A stretch of DNA of 38,441 bases, taken from positions 1-38,441 of the IMG/VR virus record IMGVR_UViG_3300001473_000074; one strand, 5' to 3'. A program made the position numbers and the translations under genes. Below the pieces are notes generated by a model, which was not told the DNA's origin, did no database searches, and worked only from the letters and a program-made list of their open reading frames with translations. Source of the DNA: a virus. How positions within the stretch are numbered: the first letter of the stretch is position 1; every line of letters starts with the position of its first letter. Positions 1 through 8,115 of the stretch are shown here, one piece after another.

Positions 1-225
1 ATGTTTGCTGCAACACTCTTGTTCTGCCTGCACACGGCCGCGGCCACACCCCAGTGCGGCCGCCTGACCGATCGCAACGGCCCCCAAGAAACCGAAGCGG
101 CGTGCCAGGCCCGCATCGTCGAGATGCAGACCCATCTCGACGCCATGCTGCGCCTGCGCGGATTCCGCGGCACGCTCACCCAGCGCCCGGTCTGCCGCAA
201 GCTGGTCAAGGAAAGCCGGGTCTGA
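1..225 (+). CDS. Small exported protein upstream of terS (possibly 5'-truncated)
   Basis: The 74-residue reading frame begins at the first base of the window, so a longer start cannot be excluded. The N-terminus (MFAATLLFCLHTAAATPQCG) looks like a short signal peptide with an A-x-A type cleavage region, followed by a small soluble domain with three cysteines that could form disulphides in the periplasm. The stop codon overlaps the next ATG (TGATG), so translation is probably coupled to the terminase small subunit. I do not recognise the family. A lysis-associated role such as an Rz1-like or spanin component is possible from position only. Confidence 0.55.
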   Translation: MFAATLLFCLHTAAATPQCGRLTDRNGPQETEAACQARIVEMQTHLDAMLRLRGFRGTLTQRPVCRKLVKESRV

Positions 226-680
226 TGGCGGCGCGACCGCGGTTCCGGGCGGACTATTGCGCCCAGGCGGAAAAACTCTGTGCGCTCGGCGCCGGCGAGG
301 ACGACATCGCAGCCTTTTTCGGCATTTCGCGGGCAACGCTCGATGCCTGGAAGGAACGCCATGACGGCTTCCGCGCTGCCCTGGAAGTGGCTGCGTCCGA
401 CGCCGACCGTGACGTCGAGCGCAGCCTTTACGAACGCGCCACCGGCTACAGCCATCCGGAGGACAAGGTGTTCGCCAATGCCGGCAAGCCGCTGGTGGTT
501 GCGACCACCAAACATTATCCGCCCGACCCGACCTCGATGATGTTCTGGCTGAAGAACCGCCAGCCCACACGCTGGCGCGACAAGGTCGAGCATCAGGTCG
601 CGGGCAGGGCCGGCGGTGCGATCACGGTTGAATTCATCAAGGCGCCGAAGCCCGGACATGACGACGATCAAAGTTCCTGA
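225..680 (+). CDS. terS: Phage terminase small subunit
   Basis: This 151-residue protein is the DNA-recognition component that recruits the large terminase to the packaging site. Residues about 10-45 form a helix-turn-helix (DDIAAFFGISRATLDAWKE), followed by an acidic helical segment (DRDVERSLYERATGY) and a conserved tail containing PPDPTSMMFWLKNRQP, a signature I associate with proteobacterial TerS proteins. The start at 225 is chosen because it overlaps the upstream stop codon and gives a sensible N-terminus. The 3' end overlaps terL by 23 bp, the usual coupled arrangement. It is unrelated by eye to the second TerS-like gene at 4208, so two TerS types are present. Confidence 0.88.
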   Translation: MAARPRFRADYCAQAEKLCALGAGEDDIAAFFGISRATLDAWKERHDGFRAALEVAASDADRDVERSLYERATGYSHPEDKVFANAGKPLVVATTKHYPPDPTSMMFWLKNRQPTRWRDKVEHQVAGRAGGAITVEFIKAPKPGHDDDQSS

Positions 681-1911
681 CCCGTTTCGCGGCCTGTTCG
701 TGCCGTCGCGCTACAAGGCCTATTACGGCGGCCGCGGATCGGCGAAGTCGCATTCCTTTGCGGTGGCCGCCGAAATCCGCGCCGCCCGCCAGCAATTGCG
801 CATTCTGTGCGCACGCGAAGTGCAGCGTTCGATCAAGGATTCGGTCAAGCAATTGCTTGAGGACAAGATCGAGGCCCACGGACTCGACCATCTCTACACC
901 AGCTTGCGCGACGAGATCCGCGGCTCCAACGGCTCGAAATTCCTGTTCGCCGGGCTACAGGACATGTCGATCGATCAGATCAAGTCGTTCGAGGGCATCG
1001 ACATCGTCTGGGTCGAGGAGGCGCAGACAATCTCCGCCCGCTCGCTGGAAGTGCTGGTGCCGACCATCCGCAAGCCGGGGTCCGAACTCTGGTTCTCGTG
1101 GAACCCGCGCCATGCCAGCGACCCGGTCGACGCTCTGTTCCGCGGTCTGCACGTGCCGGAAAATTCCATCATCAGGAGGGTGAATTATGATGAGAATCCG
1201 TTTTTCCCGGATGAACTGGACGCCGAGCGCCGGTTCGACCGCACCGCCAAGCCGGAGCGCTACGGCCACATCTGGCTTGGCGACTACGAGCCCGTCGCCA
1301 TCGGCGCCATCTGGGACCGGGTTTGCCTTCACGAGGGGCGCCGGGAAGTCGCTCCCGAGCTTGGCCGCATTCTTGTCGCGGTCGACCCTGCGGTCTCGTC
1401 TGAGGCGGGTTCCGACGAACACGGGATAATCGTCGGCGGGCTCGGCGAGGACGGGCGGGGTTACATTCTGGATGATCTGTCGGTGCGCGGCGGCCCGCGC
1501 AAATGGGCGGAGCGGGCGATTGCCGGCTTCGACCGGTATGGCGCCGACGCGATTGTGATCGAGGTCAACCAGGGCGGCGACATGGTCCGGCACACGCTTG
1601 AGAGCGTGCGTCCCGGCCTGCCGATCATCGAGGTCCGGGCCAGCCGCGGCAAACATGTGCGGGCCGAGCCGATTGCCGCGCTTTATGCGCTCGGCCGGGT
1701 CTCGCATGTCGGCACCTTTTCCGCGCTCGAGGACCAGATGTGCCGGATGACGGCATCCGGCTACGAGGGCGAGGGCTCGCCCGACCGTTGCGACGCCATG
1801 GTCTGGCTGTTGAGCGAACTGTTTCCCGACCTGACGCGCAAGCCGGCGAAACCGAAGCGGCGGACGCAGGTCGGATCGAGGCGGGGGCCTGGGTCGTGGA
1901 TGGGGCATTGA
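658..1911 (+). CDS. terL: Phage terminase large subunit (ATPase/nuclease)
   Basis: The 417-residue packaging motor has both domains. The N-terminal ATPase has the Walker A motif GGRGSAKSH (residues about 24-32) and Walker B DIVWVEEAQ (about 115-123) with the catalytic glutamate. The C-terminal RNase H-like nuclease has acidic residues in LVAVDPAVSS (D243), IEVNQGGDM (E302) and DRCDAMVWLL (D379). Length and motif order are normal for Terminase_3/6-type large subunits, and nothing looks broken. The ATG at 658 overlaps terS; longer in-frame starts inside terS are less likely. In a typical P22-like podophage the portal gene follows directly. Here a hairpin-T-tract and about 11 kb of accessory genes separate them. 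Confidence 0.95.
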   Translation: MTTIKVPDPFRGLFVPSRYKAYYGGRGSAKSHSFAVAAEIRAARQQLRILCAREVQRSIKDSVKQLLEDKIEAHGLDHLYTSLRDEIRGSNGSKFLFAGLQDMSIDQIKSFEGIDIVWVEEAQTISARSLEVLVPTIRKPGSELWFSWNPRHASDPVDALFRGLHVPENSIIRRVNYDENPFFPDELDAERRFDRTAKPERYGHIWLGDYEPVAIGAIWDRVCLHEGRREVAPELGRILVAVDPAVSSEAGSDEHGIIVGGLGEDGRGYILDDLSVRGGPRKWAERAIAGFDRYGADAIVIEVNQGGDMVRHTLESVRPGLPIIEVRASRGKHVRAEPIAALYALGRVSHVGTFSALEDQMCRMTASGYEGEGSPDRCDAMVWLLSELFPDLTRKPAKPKRRTQVGSRRGPGSWMGH

Positions 1912-1935
1912 CCGGCGGCAAGAGCCGCCGGTTTT
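1911..1935 (+). terminator. Rho-independent terminator directly after terL
   Basis: A perfect 8-bp GC stem (CCGGCGGC at 1912-1919 with GCCGCCGG at 1924-1931), a 4-base AAGA loop and a TTTT run follow, starting at the last base of the terL stop codon. It would end the terS-terL transcript before the toxin module at 2027. The T-tract is short (four T, then CCC), so termination may be partial. Confidence 0.6.
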
Positions 1936-2026
1936 CCCTCAGCCGCGCCGCGGCGGCCGGGCCGGATGTTTGTACCGGCGCACCATTCCAATTTTTGAAA
2001 ACACTCGGACAGGATTGACCAAACTT

Positions 2027-3766
2027 ATGACGGACCCTGAATACACGCCTCGTGGGAGCCCAGGCTCCGAAAACGCGTCCGAGCCTGCGGAGCAGACAGT
2101 AGGCGAGACAAAAGCAACGACGGGCAAGCTGTTTCGTTCTACCGGACCGAGCCAACAGACACTTTCGGAAACCGGCTCCGCCACCCCGCATGAAGCCGCT
2201 ATTTTGGCCGAAACCAGGAGGTTGCAGAAGGACCTGGATGCTGTCAGCCGTCGGATCGACGCTGCGCACCGGTTGGCCGCGCAAGCAAACCTCCAGCAGC
2301 GAACCTTTCGGTCGGCAAGCGAGATTCCGGTTCAAGCAAATCTTGGGTTTTCTTTCGACCATTTGGAACGTCAAAAGCGGCAGCAATGGCCGGTCCGGGA
2401 GCTGCCGGTCTTGCCGACGCGCCCCATGCGAGGGTTCCCCGCCGGCATTGGTCGGCGATCACAGGCACCGCCAATCGGCAATGCGGATCCCGGGCAGCGT
2501 TTCCTTACCGCTACCGATGTTCGGCTTTGGCGTGATGATACTCCGAGGGGTGACACACCTGGACGGAAAGACGCCGAGCAGGTGCCCGAATCCGCAATCA
2601 ACGTGGAAGTCCCGTATTCGCCGGTGTCGCCTTTTCGTCGGGAAATTGATCATTCCGACGTGGCAGGCTCCGGAAAAAATGAAGAGGATACACGGCAGGT
2701 TCGTGCCGCAGACAAAAAAATGTCGGTCGTCGCCGGTGACCGGAATGAGGAAATTGAACGGATCCTGGCGGAGCTCAGGTCCAAGACAACGAGTGAGTTG
2801 CTGAGTGAACGTATCGGCACTTCCCCGCAGGAATCGGACGGCTTTCACGCCAGCCTCTATTCGGCTCCAGAGCCATCACTACGAGCGAGGATCGGGAACT
2901 CAATTCATGATTTGCTCAGGAGTAAAGGATACCCGCTGACTGCGCGTAGGTTCCGGGACGCTATCACCGTTGGAAGTGACCAGATCTCCGTTGTTGGGAG
3001 TTCGCTGGATGCTCATGAAATCGGACGCAACCTGGCAAAGGGTCGCTATGGAGACGCGGCGGTTGGGACGGTCGCTAGTGCAGTCGGTATCATTCCCGCA
3101 ATTGGGCGCTCCATTGCCGGGAAAATTCGCGCCGGCGTCAAATGGGTCGGTCGGCGACTGCCGCGCTCACCCGGGGTTCTTGGCAAAGCTGAATACGGTG
3201 TTCCGAGCAAATCTGAAATCGAAAAATCGGCAGATCCGACCCTTGAGACCGACGAAGCTGGTACCAAGGAAAGACTGAATGAATTACCTGTGGAGGTTTC
3301 TGGACCCGGAAAAAAACCAAAACGCCTACAGCCTCGGGTAGATATTTCTAATAAATTTACGAGTAGGAGTGGTCGTGACTATGCCAGTTATCGATACGGC
3401 GATCCAAACCGTGGTCACGGATTGGATGTTTATATCGACAGTCATGGAATTTTGGGATTTGATATTCGGTCCGACCCTAGGCTTGCGCAAACCCATGGCT
3501 CGGGGCGTGATATGTTCAACAGTTTGATGAAAAGGCTGAGCGCCGATGGCATTGAGTTAAAAGGGATAAGAGGAAACTGGCTATCAAACACAGACAGCAC
3601 AAATTACATGCAATATCGGACGAATATCTCGAAGGGAATGACAAAAATTCATGCCGCCGCGAATACATGGACTGGACGCCTGGCATCTGACCACGGATTT
3701 ACCCAAATCGATTTAGTTTCAGACAATCCGAGCGGGGTCATTTTCAACTTTGTGAGGCCGGAATGA
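2027..3766 (+). CDS. Polymorphic-toxin-like protein A
   Basis: A 579-residue protein. The first ~250 residues are low-complexity, polar and proline-rich. A helical region (about 255-340) includes the hydrophobic glycine-rich segment GDAAVGTVASAVGIIPAIGR, which resembles the pre-toxin regions that precede toxin domains in Rhs/CDI-type proteins. The last ~130 residues (from SGRDYASYRYGDPNRGHGLD onward) form a separate folded domain with GSGRDMFNSLMKRL, IKGIRGNW-like and TWTGR motifs. I recall similar C-termini in bacterial polymorphic toxins but cannot name the activity. The gene overlaps its partner by ATGA, the usual toxin-immunity arrangement. Start: ATG 2027; a TTG at 1970 is in frame but poorly placed. 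The 3' third is more AT-rich than terL, suggesting later acquisition. Confidence 0.7.
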   Translation: MTDPEYTPRGSPGSENASEPAEQTVGETKATTGKLFRSTGPSQQTLSETGSATPHEAAILAETRRLQKDLDAVSRRIDAAHRLAAQANLQQRTFRSASEIPVQANLGFSFDHLERQKRQQWPVRELPVLPTRPMRGFPAGIGRRSQAPPIGNADPGQRFLTATDVRLWRDDTPRGDTPGRKDAEQVPESAINVEVPYSPVSPFRREIDHSDVAGSGKNEEDTRQVRAADKKMSVVAGDRNEEIERILAELRSKTTSELLSERIGTSPQESDGFHASLYSAPEPSLRARIGNSIHDLLRSKGYPLTARRFRDAITVGSDQISVVGSSLDAHEIGRNLAKGRYGDAAVGTVASAVGIIPAIGRSIAGKIRAGVKWVGRRLPRSPGVLGKAEYGVPSKSEIEKSADPTLETDEAGTKERLNELPVEVSGPGKKPKRLQPRVDISNKFTSRSGRDYASYRYGDPNRGHGLDVYIDSHGILGFDIRSDPRLAQTHGSGRDMFNSLMKRLSADGIELKGIRGNWLSNTDSTNYMQYRTNISKGMTKIHAAANTWTGRLASDHGFTQIDLVSDNPSGVIFNFVRPE

Positions 3767-4056
3767 AAAAAAATTGGTTGAATCAGATCAGAGCGGGAGC
3801 GAAGCCGTCGACGTTGTTTTCGCGAGAAATGAAAGGAAACGAAGGTCGTCATACCGATGAAATCATTGAAATGTTTCTGGAGGAGATATCATCGGAGGGA
3901 AACGTCGGGACAGATTTTGATATATTCGGGATCATTTACCCGATCTGGAATTGGGAAAAACCCGATAAGAGACGAAAAAATGGGATCTCGGCCGAGCAAA
4001 TGGACGAAATGATCATTGAGTTCCTGAAGAAATGTGGTGTCGTTGAACAAAATTAA
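3763..4056 (+). CDS. Candidate immunity protein for toxin A
   Basis: A 97-residue, charged, cysteine-poor cytoplasmic protein. It overlaps the stop of toxin A by four bases (ATGA) and is clearly AT-richer than the phage genes. Both are typical of cognate immunity genes in polymorphic toxin loci. Visible features are a predicted helical N-terminus, an aromatic patch (FGIIYPIWNWEKP) and a C-terminal helix (AEQMDEMIIEFLKKCG). I do not recognise a named immunity family. The role rests on position, size and coupling. Confidence 0.6.
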   Translation: MKKNWLNQIRAGAKPSTLFSREMKGNEGRHTDEIIEMFLEEISSEGNVGTDFDIFGIIYPIWNWEKPDKRRKNGISAEQMDEMIIEFLKKCGVVEQN

Positions 4057-4207
4057 CTTGCCATACATTTGCACGCCTTTCGATGCGCGAGGTGCGTACA
4101 AAACGCCGCCTCGCAATGATACGTGGCCGGAGCACTGAATCGGTCATTGGATTCAAATCCTGAATCGATCCGACCGCACAGCTCGTAAATTGATCGGAGG
4201 TTTGTCA

Positions 4208-4666
4208 ATGTCCGAGGGTCTGCCACTCACCCCGAAACAGCGGCGTTTCCTACAGGAATACCAGGTGGACTGGAACGCGACACAGGCGGCCTTGCGGGCC
4301 GGTTATAGCGAAAAAACCATAAGGGGCAGGAAGGGCGCGTACCACATCACCAAAAGCTCCAGGATGCGGGCGGCGATTGCCGGGATCCAGAAAGCGAATG
4401 TGGAGCAAACCGGATTGAAAGTGCAGGATGTCCTCGAAGGGCTCTACGCCGAAGCGCTCGGATTGCGGCGCGATACGACCGCTGCCGCGCGCGTGCGCGC
4501 CTGGACGGTCCTCGGCCGCCATCTCGGCATGTTCGTCAATCGGCATGACCATACCGGAGATGTCAGCAAGTCGCTGACAGTTGAATTTGTCGGGTGTGAG
4601 GATCCGGCCGAAAGTGTCAACAATTCGATCCGGGAGCAAGGCGATGAAGAGCCGCGTGGCCGCTGA
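4208..4666 (+). CDS. Second terminase small subunit (Terminase_2-like)
   Basis: The 152-residue product starts LTPKQRRFLQEYQVDWNATQ and continues AALRAGYSEKT, which matches the N-terminal signature of the Terminase_2 family of phage small terminases (helix-turn-helix, DNA binding). The ATG at 4208 is preceded by GGAGG at 4196-4200, a good ribosome-binding site; the longer frame from 4190 would start inside that site. No large subunit follows. The gene stops at 4666 and the residue of a toxin module begins downstream. It is a stranded terS from a different phage lineage than the one at 225, so it probably arrived by recombination between phage packaging regions. Confidence 0.8.
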   Translation: MSEGLPLTPKQRRFLQEYQVDWNATQAALRAGYSEKTIRGRKGAYHITKSSRMRAAIAGIQKANVEQTGLKVQDVLEGLYAEALGLRRDTTAAARVRAWTVLGRHLGMFVNRHDHTGDVSKSLTVEFVGCEDPAESVNNSIREQGDEEPRGR

Positions 4667-4743
4667 AATCGGCGTGCCAAGACGGCGACGTTGTTTCTGT
4701 CGGCAGGTCCGGGAACGAGCAACCTGCTTCACACGAGGACCAA

Positions 4744-4829
4744 TGGCGATTAGGAATTCGTCTTTGCGGTACATGCGTCAGATCCGACAGCGTGAGAAGT
4801 CCAGGCCAGAGACGATTGCCATTGAATGA
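4744..4829 (+). pseudogene. Residual 3' end of a lost toxin gene
   Basis: An open frame ends at 4829 with RNSSLRYMRQIRQREKSRPE among its last residues and overlaps the next gene by ATGA, the same coupling seen between complete toxins and immunity genes here (3763, 27200, 30194). No toxin body lies upstream because terS-2 ends at 4666. I read this as the last codons of a deleted toxin. The upstream limit is arbitrary, as the frame is open back to about 4581. Confidence 0.4.
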
Positions 4830-5305
4830 GGATCAAACGCGACCAATGGGACCGATCAATGGACATGGCAATTTCCTTTCCCGAATTGTCGGGTACGACA
4901 ACCCCCGACCTGGACCATATCTCCTCCCTGTTCCTGAAGCGGTTCCCCGAGGCCTGGACGGAAGATGCCGATGTTACCCTGTACGGGGACAACGGGCGTT
5001 TCATCAGGCTTTCGATCGTTGCCAATCCCGTGCATGGTCTCTGGCTGTGGCACAGGCAGCATGAAGCCGATGGCAAGGAAACGAACCATGTTTCATTGGG
5101 CAACCCGGAGAAACTGCAGACCTATGTCGACGTCATTGATGATGCGGTAACGCTGGAGGGACTGTTTTTGCCGCCGGCGCTCGCATGGCTGGCGGTGCGC
5201 GACTTTATTGAACTGGAGGGCCGGAAATCCGAGAAAATCTCCTGGTTGCATGAAGATGACATTCCGGCCGGCAGGCACTGGCTTGTCTCGGTTGATTGTC
5301 TTTAG
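4826..5305 (+). CDS. Orphan immunity protein, Imm1-like
   Basis: A 159-residue soluble acidic protein. The central and C-terminal parts (NPVHGLWLWHR, LGNPEKLQTYVD, FLPPALAWLAVRDFIELEG followed by a conserved tryptophan, SWLHEDDIPAG) resemble the Imm1 family of polymorphic-toxin immunity proteins, where a P-x-x-A-x-x-A-V-x-x-F helix precedes an I-x-W strand. The ATG at 4826 overlaps the residual toxin frame by ATGA. A second possible start is 4859. With the toxin gone, it could protect against toxins delivered by relatives. Family assignment is from recalled motifs and is moderate. Confidence 0.6.
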   Translation: MRIKRDQWDRSMDMAISFPELSGTTTPDLDHISSLFLKRFPEAWTEDADVTLYGDNGRFIRLSIVANPVHGLWLWHRQHEADGKETNHVSLGNPEKLQTYVDVIDDAVTLEGLFLPPALAWLAVRDFIELEGRKSEKISWLHEDDIPAGRHWLVSVDCL

Positions 5306-5538
5306 ATGGTATCGGCAGTCCGACAAAACCAGGACACAGATTGTGGACTGGGATGTTGTCGAATGAACAACCAGGTCCGGAGTTTCTCGTACCCACTCAA
5401 ACTGAAAAATCAGGCAGATGGGGCGAATTTCAAAGTGTGTGGTGTGGCGGGTTGAAGGGTCGAAAACCCGGCAAAGGAAGAAATCTCGAAACCGGGCTGC
5501 CGTATTTCCACGCGACGGGAGCCGCATTCGGACTGTTG

Positions 5539-5754
5539 ATGATGAAAGACAGATGGATTCAGGCCGCGATTGCCCTGGGCGAAAATCCAACCCTGAAAAT
5601 AGACTGCCCCAATTGTGCACAATCCTGCTTGCGGGTCATGGATGTCTACGTTCCGGGCGCGCTGGTTTTTGAGCGATATTTGAGGTGCGAGTCCTGTGGT
5701 CAATACAACGCCATTCGAATGACATATGAGGGGCCGAATGCCTCAGATTGCTAG
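5539..5754 (+). CDS. Small zinc-ribbon-like protein, possible immunity gene
   Basis: A 71-residue product from ATG 5539 (or the adjacent 5542). Two Cys pairs (CPNC at about 23-26 and CESCGQYN near the end) look like a zinc ribbon holding a small beta domain. Similar short proteins beginning with K-D-x-W-I-x-A-A are, as I recall, scattered near toxin loci, but the function is unknown. The frame is open further upstream (ATG at 5353; to 5296), so a longer protein is possible. I prefer the short start because the upstream residues are low-complexity. Confidence 0.5.
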   Translation: MMKDRWIQAAIALGENPTLKIDCPNCAQSCLRVMDVYVPGALVFERYLRCESCGQYNAIRMTYEGPNASDC

Positions 5755-6077
5755 AGCGCGTGTCTGGATGGAGCGTGGAGTGTTCATGGGGTTGGCGGTA
5801 GTCGGCTCTGAACCTGATTGCATCCAACGTCGACTGATTGCGTTCGTGGGCTGACAGGCGATATGGCGCGGGTCTGGTGTGACAATTGACCTCCGTCGGA
5901 TCGGCGCGTGTTCCGGAAGGCCCTGACGCGCCTGAATGACGGATGGCCGCCCCACGTCCGAAGAGGTTTGCGGCTCCTGTGTTTCCTACAATGGGTCATG
6001 ACCCTGCCGGTTGACGGACATGATGGATGCGGGCAACGGATCTATCCGGTTAGCGGGAACAGCGTACCGGAAGTTCA
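5755..6077. other. Intergenic region, no gene seen
   Basis: About 320 bp with no frame of coding character on either strand. No terminator, promoter or repeat that I can support. Probably a decayed remnant between modules. Confidence 0.4.
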
Positions 6078-6353
6078 ATGAAAACAATTGACCCCTTGCC
6101 GAACAGGGGAGAACCCAGACAGTATCAGAAATGGGATACGAATTGGGATCCTCCCATAAAGCGGGCATGGTTGGCGCATATTGCACAGAACATGCGGCCG
6201 GATGAGATTGTCGCGGTGGGAAGGTTGCTGCTGCCCAAGTTCGTGGAATACGAAACGGGCGTTTCACAACCAGTACGGGGTGGTCGCTTTCCCTCCGAAC
6301 ACACCGGCATTTCAGGCACCCCATTGACGATCGCCTGCGCCTACGTCCTGTAA
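6078..6353 (+). CDS. Hypothetical protein, possibly truncated
   Basis: A 91-residue frame with GGAAG five bases before its ATG. The first 60 residues look like a real protein (WDTNWDPPIKRAWLAHIAQN, then MRPDEIVAVGRLLLPKFVEY). The rest (after about residue 60) reads like out-of-frame sequence, so a frameshift or recombination junction near 6250 may have truncated it. I do not recognise the family. It sits between immunity-like genes and a phage membrane protein. Confidence 0.4.
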   Translation: MKTIDPLPNRGEPRQYQKWDTNWDPPIKRAWLAHIAQNMRPDEIVAVGRLLLPKFVEYETGVSQPVRGGRFPSEHTGISGTPLTIACAYVL

Positions 6354-6378
6354 TCCTGAAGCAAAGAGAATCGAGCCG

Positions 6379-6720
6379 ATGGCAAACACAGATGCACCCC
6401 AACGCCCGTCGCAGTTCGAACGTCATCTGCAGACCGGCCTCTCCAGCGTCGCCGTGGCCGGTGTGCTCGGCATCGGAGCGATCGTCTGGGGCATTCCGGC
6501 GCAAAACGCCACGGTCAATGTCAAACTGGAGCAGATGCAACTGGACATTGCCGACCTGAAAAAAGGCGTCGGAGACCGCTATACCCGCACCGACGCGGAC
6601 CGGGATCGGGGGCAGTATGAACGCCGGTTCCGCGCTCTGGAGAGACGCATGAATATCCTGGAACAGGCGCTCATGCGGCGGTCCAGGGCGGACTTGCCCG
6701 AGAAGAAGTCGGAGCTTTGA
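6379..6720 (+). CDS. Phage membrane-anchored coiled-coil protein
   Basis: A 113-residue protein with one transmembrane segment (residues about 22-40, SSVAVAGVLGIGAIVWGIPA), then a predicted coiled coil (NVKLEQMQLDIADLKKGVGD) and a basic tail with the phage-typical phrase RYTRTDADRDRGQYERR. Small proteins of this layout are common in the lysis or holin neighbourhood of alphaproteobacterial prophages. A lysis-accessory role is plausible but not shown. No endolysin is adjacent. Confidence 0.65.
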   Translation: MANTDAPQRPSQFERHLQTGLSSVAVAGVLGIGAIVWGIPAQNATVNVKLEQMQLDIADLKKGVGDRYTRTDADRDRGQYERRFRALERRMNILEQALMRRSRADLPEKKSEL

Positions 6721-6847
6721 TCGAGGCACTGACGGCCCGCGCATCTTCTGCCCGTGGAGGAGGCTCGCGTTCTTGAATCGTCACGGGTTTTGCCGACGAG
6801 ACCGGCGCCGAGGTGCCGGCAGGATGTCGGGAAGCGATCCTGATCTT

Positions 6848-6881
6848 GGTACAGACATTTTCTGTGGTATTTGTCTATACC
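6848..6881. promoter_or_regulatory. Imperfect dyad upstream of the LysE-type gene
   Basis: GGTACAGACA (6848-6857) and TGTCTATACC (6872-6881) form an inverted repeat with 9 of 10 matches and a 14-base spacer, about 80 bp before the exporter ATG. The size suits a transcription-factor operator. No regulator gene is next to it in this window. Confidence 0.35.
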
Positions 6882-6962
6882 GCTTTATAACGGCTGCCGC
6901 TTTGCAGGGCGTGTTGGTCCGACAATCGTCCTTGGCAGACAACCGCCGCAGAAGGGAAACAC

Positions 6963-7583
6963 ATGGCCTTCGAAACCTGGATCGTCTATCTGATCGCCTC
7001 CGCGGCCCTGTGTTTCACGCCCGGACCCAACACGCTGCTGGCACTGGCGCACGGCGCCTCGCATGGCGTGCGCCGCAGTTTTTTCACCAGCCTTGGCGGC
7101 GCGGCAGGGTTTGCATTGACGATCGCGGTCTGCATGGCCGGTCTCGGCGCGCTTTTGACCACGTCAACACTGGTGTTCACGATCCTGAAATGGGTTGGCG
7201 CCGCCTATCTGGTCTATCTCGGCATCATCACCTGGCGCGCGCCGCCGCTTGCGGTGAAGACGGTTCTGCCCGGCGGCCAGGCCAGGCGCCGCAAACTGTT
7301 TTCGCAAGGGTTCATGGCGGCGGCGTCGAACCCGAAGGGCATCATCTTTTTCGCCGCCTTCCTGCCCCAATTCATCGATCCCGAGCGCAGCCAGGTGCTG
7401 CAGTTCGGGATCCTAGCATCGACGTTCGTCAGCATCGAATTTGTTCTCGAACTGGGGCTTGCCGGCTCGGCGACGCGGCTCGCGCCCTGGCTCGGGCGCA
7501 GCGGGTTCTCGCGCTGGTTCAACCGCATCACCGGCGCCACCTTTGTCGGCATCGGCGGGATGCTGGCCGCCGCGAACAAGTAG
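6963..7583 (+). CDS. LysE/RhtB-family amino-acid exporter
   Basis: A 206-residue inner-membrane protein with about six hydrophobic segments. It has the family signature near the N-terminus (FTPGPNTLLALAHGASHGVR, residues about 18-37) and the conserved N-P-K-G motif before the fourth segment (SNPKGIIFFAAFLPQF). Length is normal (about 205-210). RhtB-type proteins export amino acids such as homoserine, threonine or lysine; the substrate cannot be told from sequence. It is a host-type gene inside phage and toxin modules. An 84-bp internal piece (7107-7190) is repeated at 8635-8718, showing that this gene took part in local recombination. Confidence 0.9.
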   Translation: MAFETWIVYLIASAALCFTPGPNTLLALAHGASHGVRRSFFTSLGGAAGFALTIAVCMAGLGALLTTSTLVFTILKWVGAAYLVYLGIITWRAPPLAVKTVLPGGQARRRKLFSQGFMAAASNPKGIIFFAAFLPQFIDPERSQVLQFGILASTFVSIEFVLELGLAGSATRLAPWLGRSGFSRWFNRITGATFVGIGGMLAAANK

Positions 7584-7743
7584 GCGGGTTGCCGCGTAAG
7601 ACTTCTGACACGGAACCAAGCCTGACATTGTCGGTCCTGCCGGCTTGTCGTTGCGGTATCGCTGCTTTCCGGATTGCCCCGCGCCGGCCGTCCTGAAAGC
7701 GGTCCGTGCCCTGATTCCCACACACCTCTTTTTGGAGCACGAC

Positions 7744-7911
7744 ATGGAATTATCCAGACGTCGGCGCAACCCCTTTGTGCCGACTGCACAGCGCATTGGG
7801 ACAAGTAATGAATCATTTCGCCCGGTGCCCCTGGCCGGACTGGATGCCGGCTTGACGGAGGACGCCGCAGTTATGTTAAGTGCGTGCATAACGATGAAAA
7901 GCAACTATTGA
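7744..7911 (+). CDS. Small ORF of uncertain coding status
   Basis: A 55-residue frame with GGAG six to seven bases before its ATG, basic N-terminus (MELSRRRRNPFVPTAQRIG), no recognised domain. The bases around its stop (GCAACTATTGAGGGA, 7902-7916) recur at about 9069-9083, so it may be a rearrangement scar. From 7912 to 8115 I see nothing except the ribosome-binding site of the next gene. Confidence 0.2.
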   Translation: MELSRRRRNPFVPTAQRIGTSNESFRPVPLAGLDAGLTEDAAVMLSACITMKSNY

Positions 7912-8115
7912 GGGAATTGGTGTGAAGGTGTATTGTTGTGTGGTTCCAGATGGGATTGCGCTGCGCGGCCGGGCGGATTCGGGGCCTGGATGGTGATCCG
8001 GTCGCAAGCCGGGGCGGCGGGTCAGCTGTCAATGCACACAAAAGCATCGGCCTGATGGTTCAGATCCATCCGACAAATGTCCCAAATCGGGCATCGTCAA
8101 TGTGAAGGAGACACC

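Noticed and set aside
955-1908. 317-codon minus-strand ORF opposite terL
   Set aside because: Shadow of terL, which has all catalytic motifs.
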